This document shows positions 15,498 to 22,849 of a DNA stretch of 30,392 nt, one piece after another. The stretch spans positions 1 to 30,392 of the forward strand of contig JAFAEA010000059.1 in assembly GCA_023424355.1 (NCBI GenBank), given 5' to 3'. The DNA is from Chloroflexota bacterium. Lineage in GTDB: Bacteria > Chloroflexota > Chloroflexia > Thermomicrobiales > UBA6265. Numbering within the stretch: the first letter of the stretch is position 1; each line of letters starts with the position of its first letter. The position numbers and the translations under genes are program-made. The notes beneath the pieces were generated by a model that had not been told where the DNA came from, ran no database searches, and saw nothing but the letters and a program-made list of their open reading frames with translations.

Positions 15498-16073
15498 ATG
15501 GAGAACACGCCGATGACGGATCCCGCTCTCGTTTTGGTGGACATACAGCAGGGGCTGGATGATCCCTGGTACGGCGTGCGCAACAATCCCGAAGCTGAAG
15601 GGAATGCGGCGAAGTTGCTGAATGAATGGCGCGATCACGACTGGCCGCTGGTGCACATCCAGCATCATTCCACCAATCCGGAATCGCCTCTGTTCCCAGG
15701 CAAGCCGGGTGTAGCGCACAAAAGCGAAGTCGCACCGATGGCGCACGAGCCGGTGATGGTGAAGAGCGTGAATAGCGCGTTCATCGGCACCAATCTGGAG
15801 CAATGGCTCCGCGATCGCGGCATCGAGCGAGTGGTCATCTGCGGGCTCACCACCAATCACTGCGTGGAAACGTCGACGCGGATGTCCGGTAATCTCGGAT
15901 TCGATACGTACCTGGTGCGCGATGCTTGCGCCGCCCACAATCTGGCCGGTCTCGATGGCAGCAATTACTCTGCCGATCAGGTGCACTCGATGAGCCTGGC
16001 CAACATCGCCAGCGAGTTCGCGACTGTACTTTCCACCCAGGAAGTTCTGGAGAGCATCAAGGAACTCACCTAA
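15498..16073 (+). CDS. Isochorismatase-family cysteine hydrolase
   Basis: A 191-residue member of the isochorismatase / nicotinamidase-like amidohydrolase family. The Asp-Lys-Cys triad is complete: Asp15 in 'LVLVDIQ', Lys89 in 'VMVKSVNSAF' and Cys122 in 'GLTTNHCVETSTR', with the preceding cis-peptide-type T-T-N-H context. Such enzymes hydrolyse amides, N-carbamoyl compounds or vinyl ethers. It is coupled to the PLP enzyme two bases upstream, so a role in amide or amino-acid salvage is likely but unspecific. A second methionine (residue 6) is an alternative start. The stop codon overlaps that of the opposing ogt gene. Confidence 0.9.
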   Translation: MENTPMTDPALVLVDIQQGLDDPWYGVRNNPEAEGNAAKLLNEWRDHDWPLVHIQHHSTNPESPLFPGKPGVAHKSEVAPMAHEPVMVKSVNSAFIGTNLEQWLRDRGIERVVICGLTTNHCVETSTRMSGNLGFDTYLVRDACAAHNLAGLDGSNYSADQVHSMSLANIASEFATVLSTQEVLESIKELT

Positions 16074-16582
16074 AACAGGCGAGCGTTTCGCATCTCGTTG
16101 GGCCGCTCCAGATTGAGCAAGAACTGCTTGCGTTCGAGTCCGCCAGCATAACCCACCAACTTGCCATTGGCACCAATCACTCGGTGGCACGGCACCACGA
16201 TGCCGATGGGATTGTGACCAACTGCCTGCCCCACTTGCTGCGAGAAGCCCCTGCCACCAAGCTCGGTGGCGATATCGCCATAGGTGATGCGTTCTCCGAA
16301 TGGAATCTGCTTGAGCAGCGTCCAGACAGATTCCTCGAACGCGCTGCCATGAGAAATCACAGGAACATCGAACTCCGTGCGCTGATTGGCGAAGTATTCC
16401 GCCAATTCGGTTGCGGTCTGCTGGAGTACAGGAGCAGATTCGAGAGCAACTCTCGGGCCGAAACCGGCGCGATTGATGCCAGTCCAATGATCCTCGAAAT
16501 AGAGACCAGCCAGCGAATCGCCCTCTGCAACAAGAGTCAGATCGTCAATTGGCGATTCGATAATGGTGTGGCAAATGTCCAA
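16070..16582 (-). CDS. ogt: Methylated-DNA--protein-cysteine methyltransferase
   Basis: A 170-residue suicide repair protein that removes O6-alkyl groups from guanine onto its own cysteine. The active-site PCHR is present (Cys132) with the following 'VIGANGKLVGYAGGLERKQFLL'-type C-terminal region. The DNA-binding helix region 'FGERITYGDIATELG' and the conserved 'AVGHNPIGIVVPCHRV' stretch also match. A TTG start is chosen because AAGGA lies seven bases ahead and the length then fits; a GTG ten codons further up is the alternative. It is transcribed leftward from a short gap next to the gltB terminator, and its TAG overlaps the TAA of the isochorismatase gene. Confidence 0.95.
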   Translation of the reverse strand: MDICHTIIESPIDDLTLVAEGDSLAGLYFEDHWTGINRAGFGPRVALESAPVLQQTATELAEYFANQRTEFDVPVISHGSAFEESVWTLLKQIPFGERITYGDIATELGGRGFSQQVGQAVGHNPIGIVVPCHRVIGANGKLVGYAGGLERKQFLLNLERPNEMRNARLF

Positions 16583-16634
16583 ACAAGAGTCCTTCAGTGA
16601 TGACGCATGCACTTGCTGTAGTCTGCCAGAAAAC

Positions 16635-16669
16635 GAAATCGGAGCCGGGTGATTCCCGGCTCCGATTTC
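16635..16669 (-). terminator. Strong hairpin terminator of gltB
   Basis: A perfect 15-bp stem (16635-16649 with 16655-16669) closes a five-base loop 12 bases beyond the gltB stop. On the minus strand it runs into CGTTTTC, a short T-rich tail. It separates gltB from the co-directional ogt gene, so ogt must use its own promoter in the 50-base gap or rely on read-through. Confidence 0.8.
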
Positions 16670-16680
16670 CGTTGCTTTCG

Positions 16681-19600
16681 CTAATCTGCTGCACCTTCGG
16701 CCATATCGTCTTGTGTGGCCAGTAGTTCTTCGGCGGCGAGACCGACAACGTGTCGGAACTGGTGCCGAGTCGCTTCCCAATCCTGGAGGATTTGCGTACC
16801 CCGGATGCTTCCGGTGGCAGCTACGTGTCTCTGGAGCAAATCCTGAATCTCTTCCAGAGCCACATCGCACGGGTCCTGAACCCGAACTGATTCGGTGTTG
16901 ATCCGACCATCGAACACCTGATTCGGATCCCAGAAATACGCATTGCCATGAGCCATGCCCGCGCCAAAGTTGCGACCTGTTGGGCCGAGTACCAGCACGG
17001 TGCCAGCAGTCATGTACTCACATCCGTGCTCGCCTACTCCCTCGACCACTGCCGTAGCACCAGAGTTACGAACTGCAAAGCGCTCGCCGACGGAGCCAGC
17101 GATGAACATCTCGCCGCCGGTGGCACCGTACAGAATCGTGTTTCCCGCGATCACTTGCTGCGCTTCCGGCTTACTCGTGCGATCCGGGAAGATGGCGACG
17201 CGTCCGCCACTCAAGCCCTTGCCGACGTAATCATTCGCCTCGCCCTCGAGCGATACATCCATGCCATCGACTCCGAATGCTGCGAAGCTTTGACCGGCGA
17301 TTCCGCGGAACTTGAGAGTCACCGTGTTCATCGGTACCGGACCACCACTGCGATGCGTGGTGAGATTGCCAGCAATGCGAGCACCTACTGTTCGATCGGA
17401 CGTGCTGATGCTGGATTCGAGTGTAATATCGCCCCCATCCGCAAGTTTAGGCTCGATCTCGGCCCAGAGACGATCACTCAGGGAATCGTTCGGGCGAGAA
17501 ATCTCGATGGACTTCTTCCGTTGATTGGCGGGTGCGGGTTCGGCGAGCAGGTTTCGCATATCGAGGGTATTGGCGCGCCCAGAAAGTGTCTTCTCCCGCA
17601 ACAGATCGCTGCGGCCGATCACTTCATCCAGCTTGCTGATACCGAGATCGGCCATGAGTTCGCGCAACCCCTGGATGAGCTGCGTGAAGTAGCCGATAAC
17701 CATCTCCGGGGTGCCAGCGAACTTGGCCCGAAGATCGGATCTCTGGGTGGCGATGCCTGTTGGGCAGGTGTTCAAATGGCATTGGCGGGCCATATCGCAG
17801 CCCATTGCCACCAACACCGATGTCCCGAAGCCGAACTCATCCGCCCCCAGCATGGCTGCTACGAGAATGTCTTTCGGAGTCTTGAGGCCGCCATCAGTTC
17901 GGAGACGGATGCGGCTGCGCAGTCCGGATCGGATCAGCGTCTGCTGCGTTTCGGCCACACCGATCTCCCACGGAGCACCTGCGTGCTTGATGCTCGCCAG
18001 CGGAGCGGCACCAGTGCCGCCGCTATGTCCGCTCACCAGCACGTAATCGGCCTGGGCCTTGGCCACACCGGCGGCGACCGTACCGACTCCGGCTTCCGCC
18101 ACGAGCTTCACGCCAATCTTTGCGCGTGGGTTCACCTGGCGCAAATCGTAGATGAGTTGGGCGAGATCCTCAATTGAGTAGATATCGTGATGCGGTGGCG
18201 GTGAGATGAGGCTCAGCCCCTCAATGGAATGGCGCATACGAGCGACGAAGTTCGTGACCTTGAATCCGGGAAGCTGTCCGCCTTCGCCAGGCTTGGCTCC
18301 CTGTGCAACCTTGATCTCAAGTTCCTCGGCCATCCCGAGGTATCGGGTTGTGACACCGAAGCGACCACTGGCCACCTGCTTCACCTTGTTGTGTGGAACG
18401 TCTGGACCCTTGGTCGCGTACCAATCCGGATCCTCACCACCTTCTCCGGAGTTCGATCGTCCTCCCATGCGATTCATGGCGATAGCAAGCGTGCTGTGCG
18501 CTTCCGGAGAGAGGGATCCCAGCGACATCGCGGTAACGATGAAGCGCTTGACGATTTCCTCTTGCGATTCCACCTGCTCCAATGGCAGCGGATCACCTGC
18601 TGGGCGAAGCTCCAGCAAGTCACGAAGGGTGGTGAGTGGCTCTTCCTTCACCATCGCGAGGTATGACTGATAGGCCTCGTAATCGTTGTTTTGGGACGCA
18701 GCTTGCAGGGCGGTGACGATTCCTGGCTGGAACGCGTGGGCCTCGCCTTCCTTCTTGAACTTGATCAGTCCGTGGTCTGGCAATCGATTGGCCGAAGTAG
18801 CGAAGGCTCCTGCGTGTCGCCTGCGGATATCGGCTTCAATGTCCGCGAACCCGATGCCTCCGAGTCGTGCCGGGGTGCCAGCGAAACAGTATTCGGTGAT
18901 TTCTTCGCCGAGACCAAGTGTTTCGAAGATTTGCGCACCGCGGTAACCACTGACGGTGGAGATCCCCATCTTGGCCATCACCTTCAGGAAGCCGTATTCC
19001 ATCATCGCGATGTAGTTCTGGCGGAGTTCGCGTGGTGTCACCGTCTCAAGGCCGCGAGTGGCGGAGAGTCGGGCGCTGGCATCGAGGGCCAATCGCGGGT
19101 GGACCGCAGCTGCACCATAACCGACGAGCACTGCCATCTGATGCACATCCCAAACATCGCCGGCATCGCAAACGATATCGGCTTTGGTACGCAAACCGGC
19201 AGCAATCAGCTGGTGGTGAATGGCGCCAACGGCAAGCGCCATAGGTACGTGAGCGCGGTTTTCATCCACCGCGCGATCGCTGAGCAGAATGAGATTGGCA
19301 CCGTAGTTCACGGCACCGATGGCTTCGGCAACGAGCTGTTCGAGCCGATTCTGAAGTGATTCGCCATCCAGCGCGAATGTCGCATCGAGGTGGGCGATCG
19401 ACAGTCCGGACGACGAAACGATCGCGTCCAGTTCGTGCGATGCGAGCACAAAGCTCTTCAGATGAAGCAGATGCGCATGACTGCCAGATCGCTCCAGCAG
19501 ATTGCCGCGCGTGCCAAGCCACGTATCCAGCGCCATTACGCGACGTTCCCGCAAGGAATCGATTGCCGGATTTGTAACCTGAGCGAATCGCTGGCGGAAA

Positions 19601-21171
19601 TACGCCGTCACTGGCCGTGGGGTGGTGCTGAGAACTGCCAGAGGGGCGTCATCGCCCATGCTCCAGGTCGGTTCCTTGCGCTCACCGGCCATCGGATTGA
19701 TGATCAGCCGCAAATCCTCGGCACTGTAGCCGAATGCCTGCTGAATTTGCACGACCTCGACTGGCGTCTTGGTGCTGGCGGCTCGGGTCTTGGCATCGGC
19801 ATCAACCGGTACCGGCAGAGGCTCGTCGGCAGCATCGCCGGGGATAAACAGAATCCGATGTTCTTCCAACCAGCGCTGATATGGCGCATTTTTGGAAACG
19901 GCCTGCTTGATCTCGTGATTGCGAAGCACCTTACCGGCATCGGTATCCACAAGGATCATTTGGCCAGGCCCAAGGCGGCCGCGTTCAACGACGCTCGCCG
20001 GATCGATTTCGACTGTACCGGATTCGGATCCGCACACGAACATGCCATCGTCGGTGATCGCAAAGCGCAGTGGTCGGAGACCATTGCGATCCAGCGCTGC
20101 ACCGGCCAAAACACCATCGCTAAAGCTGAGAGCCGCGGGGCCATCCCATTGCTCCATGACTCCGGCGTGATAATCGTAGAAGGCACGGAGATCGGCATCC
20201 ATTTCCGGAAGCTGCTCCCACGGTTCCGGAATCGCCATCATCAGCGCGTGCGGGAGAGAGCGACCGTTATGTCGCAAGAGTTCGATGGCGGTATCGAGAC
20301 TAAGGGAATCACTCCCCTCCATCGCGACAGGTGGATCGAGATCCAGTGTTTGGCCATCATCTTCCATCACCATCTGTGCAGCGCGGGCTTTCATCCAGGT
20401 GCGATTGCCCTGCACGGTGTTGATCTCACCATTGTGGGCAATGAAGCGGAATGGCTGTGCCAGGCCCCAGGTTGGCTGAGTATTTGTGCTGAAGCGCTGG
20501 TGGAAAAGCGCAATCGCGGATTCGACTCGTTCATCTGCCAAATCAGGATAAAAGCGAGCGAGATCCTCTGGCAAGCAGAATCCCTTGTAAATAAGTGTGC
20601 GGAAACTACAGGACACTGCAAAAAAGTCGTCATCGGTGAAACCGGCTCCGCGCAGGTTTTTCTCGATCTCGCGGCGCACAAGCATGAGCTTCCGCTCGTA
20701 GTCTCCATCGGACATTTCGGCTGGTCTACTGATGAGCATTTGCACGATTTCCGGCAATGTATCCCGGGCGGATTGACCGAGGATCGCTGGGTCGGTTGGA
20801 ACCTGACGGGTCGCCAGCACCTCGAGCCCTCTCGCCTGCACGGCAGTCTCTACCCTGTCGAAATTGTCGTCATCGTTGCGAGGCAGGAACAGCATGGCCA
20901 CGCCATATTCGCCAGCTGCGAGATCGCCGTGACCGGATTCGGCCAGCGTATCGGTAAAAAGCACATGCGGCACCTGGATCATGATGCCTGCACCGTCACC
21001 GGTGCGCGCATCGGCCCCGACAGCACCGCGATGTGTGAGGTTCACCAACCCGGCCAACGCCTTTTCCACAATTGAGCGACTGCGAGTGCCATCGATTTGG
21101 GCGACCAGGCCGACACCACAAGCATCATGCTCGAGCATCTTGTCGTAAAGCGGCCAGTTGCGTTGGTTCAT
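16681..21171 (-). CDS. gltB: Glutamate synthase, large subunit
   Basis: A 1496-residue GOGAT large subunit that transfers the amide nitrogen of glutamine to 2-oxoglutarate, giving two glutamates. The chain begins with a short propeptide before the class II amidotransferase nucleophile (Cys18 in 'EHDACGVGLVA'). The amidotransferase domain extends to about residue 430 and a linking domain follows. The FMN-binding synthase domain (about 830-1210) contains the 3Fe-4S cysteines in the C-x5-C-x4-C pattern (Cys1125, 1131, 1136), and a C-terminal GXGXG beta-helix runs from about 1280. The start has GGGAG six bases ahead. No small subunit (GltD) gene is adjacent, so it may be ferredoxin-linked or its partner lies elsewhere. 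It is divergent from the glutamine-synthetase-like gene, with a structured leader between them. Confidence 0.98.
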   Translation of the reverse strand: MNQRNWPLYDKMLEHDACGVGLVAQIDGTRSRSIVEKALAGLVNLTHRGAVGADARTGDGAGIMIQVPHVLFTDTLAESGHGDLAAGEYGVAMLFLPRNDDDNFDRVETAVQARGLEVLATRQVPTDPAILGQSARDTLPEIVQMLISRPAEMSDGDYERKLMLVRREIEKNLRGAGFTDDDFFAVSCSFRTLIYKGFCLPEDLARFYPDLADERVESAIALFHQRFSTNTQPTWGLAQPFRFIAHNGEINTVQGNRTWMKARAAQMVMEDDGQTLDLDPPVAMEGSDSLSLDTAIELLRHNGRSLPHALMMAIPEPWEQLPEMDADLRAFYDYHAGVMEQWDGPAALSFSDGVLAGAALDRNGLRPLRFAITDDGMFVCGSESGTVEIDPASVVERGRLGPGQMILVDTDAGKVLRNHEIKQAVSKNAPYQRWLEEHRILFIPGDAADEPLPVPVDADAKTRAASTKTPVEVVQIQQAFGYSAEDLRLIINPMAGERKEPTWSMGDDAPLAVLSTTPRPVTAYFRQRFAQVTNPAIDSLRERRVMALDTWLGTRGNLLERSGSHAHLLHLKSFVLASHELDAIVSSSGLSIAHLDATFALDGESLQNRLEQLVAEAIGAVNYGANLILLSDRAVDENRAHVPMALAVGAIHHQLIAAGLRTKADIVCDAGDVWDVHQMAVLVGYGAAAVHPRLALDASARLSATRGLETVTPRELRQNYIAMMEYGFLKVMAKMGISTVSGYRGAQIFETLGLGEEITEYCFAGTPARLGGIGFADIEADIRRRHAGAFATSANRLPDHGLIKFKKEGEAHAFQPGIVTALQAASQNNDYEAYQSYLAMVKEEPLTTLRDLLELRPAGDPLPLEQVESQEEIVKRFIVTAMSLGSLSPEAHSTLAIAMNRMGGRSNSGEGGEDPDWYATKGPDVPHNKVKQVASGRFGVTTRYLGMAEELEIKVAQGAKPGEGGQLPGFKVTNFVARMRHSIEGLSLISPPPHHDIYSIEDLAQLIYDLRQVNPRAKIGVKLVAEAGVGTVAAGVAKAQADYVLVSGHSGGTGAAPLASIKHAGAPWEIGVAETQQTLIRSGLRSRIRLRTDGGLKTPKDILVAAMLGADEFGFGTSVLVAMGCDMARQCHLNTCPTGIATQRSDLRAKFAGTPEMVIGYFTQLIQGLRELMADLGISKLDEVIGRSDLLREKTLSGRANTLDMRNLLAEPAPANQRKKSIEISRPNDSLSDRLWAEIEPKLADGGDITLESSISTSDRTVGARIAGNLTTHRSGGPVPMNTVTLKFRGIAGQSFAAFGVDGMDVSLEGEANDYVGKGLSGGRVAIFPDRTSKPEAQQVIAGNTILYGATGGEMFIAGSVGERFAVRNSGATAVVEGVGEHGCEYMTAGTVLVLGPTGRNFGAGMAHGNAYFWDPNQVFDGRINTESVRVQDPCDVALEEIQDLLQRHVAATGSIRGTQILQDWEATRHQFRHVVGLAAEELLATQDDMAEGAAD

Positions 21172-21211
21172 AGATGTTCTCCCAAACTTCTTGCAGTGTC
21201 ATTTGAGCGCA

Positions 21212-21259
21212 GAGCACGAATCCGGTCGAACTGACTTATTCCAGTGAGGTTTCGTGCTC
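21212..21259 (-). promoter_or_regulatory. Nested inverted repeat in the gltB leader
   Basis: Nine-base perfect arms (21212-21220 with 21251-21259) enclose a smaller hairpin ACTG/CAGT (21230-21233 with 21242-21245). In the gltB mRNA this would form a two-tier stem-loop ending about 40 bases before the start codon. It could be a protein operator or an RNA control element. It does not match any riboswitch consensus I know. Confidence 0.4.
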
Positions 21260-21380
21260 GGGACGAACATTGTCCGGGCTCATTTCGGCTCCATCCACAG
21301 CATTGTGTCGGGGTCTCTATTGTAAGAAGTGCACATCCATTCGTGGAAGTGGCACAATATCCCGAATCTTCTCCCACAAT

Positions 21381-21410
21381 TTGGACGTTCCGCACAAGTT
21401 CGTGCATTAT
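21381..21410 (+). promoter_or_regulatory. Putative promoter of the GS-like gene
   Basis: TTGGAC (21381-21386) and CATTAT (21405-21410) are separated by 18 bases, with GCAC...GTGC dyad symmetry between them. The match to the sigma-70 consensus is moderate, and the leader to the ATG would be about 55-60 bases. Confidence 0.35.
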
Positions 21411-21473
21411 GTACCTCACAACGGGTGGTTACTCTGCCCAGTTGACCACTCTTTTTTACGATTCGAGGTGTAT

Positions 21474-22847
21474 ATGACCGCCAATCCCGATCTGGATTAC
21501 ATCGATTTCCCGCCTTCTCGCGAGGAAATTCAGCGCACCATGGATACGCTGAGCGAAAACGATGTGAGCCTGGTACATCTGCAGTTCAGTGATATTGCCG
21601 GTGGTGGCCGCACAGTAACGATCCCGGTTTCGTTGCTCTCAAAGGTTTTTCGGCGTGGATTCCGATTCGATGGCGCAGCCATTAGCGGTGGTTTGCGCCA
21701 GGTAGAGATGGATCTCTTTTTGGCGCCCGATCCCAGCACGCTCATCGTTCTGCCACCAGAACCGGATCAGCCGAGAAAGGCCCAACTCTTCTGCTGGGTT
21801 ACACGCAAGGCGGGTCAGCCGTTCCCTGGTGATCCGCGCACGATTCTGCAGCGACAGCTGCATCGGGCCTCTGCATTGGGCCTTGATTACCGGGTAGGTA
21901 TCGAGCTTGAGTTCTACCTGTATAAGGGCAATTCCCTGGCGGAAGCGATTCGTGGAGGGGTCGACGACAGCTTCGGGTACTTCAGCGATGGCTCTGTCGG
22001 AACTGCGGTGGTGCGAGACGAGATCGTGGCCACCATGCACGAGCTTGGGCTGGGCGTACATGGAGCACATCACGAGACGGGTCCGGGTCAGCAGGAGCTG
22101 GATCTGCGCCATCTCGGCGGAATTCGCATTGCCGATCAGCTCACAAGTACGCGTCAGATTATCCGCGTGATCGCCCGCAAGCACGGCATGAATGTCACCT
22201 TTATGGCCAAGCCGTTCGATGACGCCCCAGGTAGCGGTATGCACCTGTTCCAACGAATGCTGAAGCTTGAGGATGGGACCGATTTGCTTCGGGATGGCGA
22301 TTCTCACGAAATCAACAAGACAGCCGGTCATATGATTGCCGGGCAGTTGCGCCACTCCGCCGCAATGAGTGCCATTCTGAATACCACCGTGAATTCGTAC
22401 AAGCGCCTTTCGGATGGTCATCGCGCCCCCGCCTGGGCAACCTGGGCACGAGTTTCGGAGGCGTCCCTCCTTCGTATCCCGACGATTCCCGCCGGAACCG
22501 CGACCGAGATCGAGCTTCGCAGTCCGGATGCGATGGCAAATCCATATCTGGCCATCGCGGTGGCTCTGGGCAGCGCCGTATACGGCATCGAGCACGAACT
22601 CGATCCTCCGGAACCGTTCGATGAGAATCTGGTCCATTACCAGCCACAGGAATACGCCCGTCTTGGAGTGGAGCGGCTCCCGCAAACGCTCGGCGATGCG
22701 ATTGAGACACTCGCGCAGGATGAGACCATGCGCGAGATCCTCGGTCACTACATCGTCGACCAGTTGGTGACGGTGAAGCGCGGCGAATGGGATTCCTACC
22801 GACGACATGTGAGCCCGTGGGAACACGCCCGATATGGGGAGCTTTAG
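21474..22847 (+). CDS. Type I glutamine synthetase-like ATP-dependent ligase
   Basis: A 457-residue member of the glutamine synthetase family, which joins glutamate to ammonia or an amine using ATP. Family marks: the N-terminal beta-grasp ('LVHLQFSDIAGGGRTVTIP', 'RFDGAAISGG'), 'GIELEFYL' (metal glutamates), 'ETGPGQQELDLRHL', 'SGMHLFQ' (His257) and 'NTTVNSYKRL' (Arg311). Two positions are not canonical: the second histidine of G-M-H-x-H is Phe259, and the N-R of the usual 'NRSAxIRIP' motif is S-E (Glu329). No adenylylation motif is evident. The start at the ATG following GAGGTG is preferred to a 68-codon upstream extension with no family match. It is co-transcribed with the PucR regulator two bases downstream and divergent from gltB. 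It could be a true GS variant or a gamma-glutamyl-amine ligase. Confidence 0.85.
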   Translation: MTANPDLDYIDFPPSREEIQRTMDTLSENDVSLVHLQFSDIAGGGRTVTIPVSLLSKVFRRGFRFDGAAISGGLRQVEMDLFLAPDPSTLIVLPPEPDQPRKAQLFCWVTRKAGQPFPGDPRTILQRQLHRASALGLDYRVGIELEFYLYKGNSLAEAIRGGVDDSFGYFSDGSVGTAVVRDEIVATMHELGLGVHGAHHETGPGQQELDLRHLGGIRIADQLTSTRQIIRVIARKHGMNVTFMAKPFDDAPGSGMHLFQRMLKLEDGTDLLRDGDSHEINKTAGHMIAGQLRHSAAMSAILNTTVNSYKRLSDGHRAPAWATWARVSEASLLRIPTIPAGTATEIELRSPDAMANPYLAIAVALGSAVYGIEHELDPPEPFDENLVHYQPQEYARLGVERLPQTLGDAIETLAQDETMREILGHYIVDQLVTVKRGEWDSYRRHVSPWEHARYGEL

Positions 22848-22849
22848 AG

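Larger units (their letters stand above)
21172..21473. other. Divergent control region between gltB and the GS-like gene
   Basis: This gap of about 300 bases holds the start signals for both genes and no convincing gene. Seen in it: a nested inverted repeat in the gltB leader (21212-21259); a minus-strand TACAAT -10-like box near 21321 with a poor -35; a direct repeat GAAGTGCAC / GAAGTGGCAC (21326-21334 and 21346-21355) spaced two helical turns apart; and a plus-strand promoter candidate at 21381-21410. A shared nitrogen-responsive control region is inferred. Confidence 0.6.

Noticed and set aside
16948..21075. Two long plus-strand open frames (409 and 561 codons) inside gltB
   Set aside because: Glutamate synthase on the minus strand is complete with all its motifs; these are shadow frames in high-GC codons.
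21350..21364. TGGCAC resembling the -24 box of a sigma-54 promoter near the GS-like gene
   Set aside because: The matching TTGC element is absent at the required distance (CCCG is found instead).
21172..21473. Glutamine riboswitch (glnA RNA type) between gltB and the GS-like gene
   Set aside because: Neither strand shows the conserved core of that RNA as I remember it; only simple inverted repeats are visible.
21244..21477. Possible upstream open frame ending in an ATGA overlap with the GS-like start codon
   Set aside because: It begins with GTG without a ribosome site, crosses the control region and resembles no protein; the overlap alone is weak evidence.
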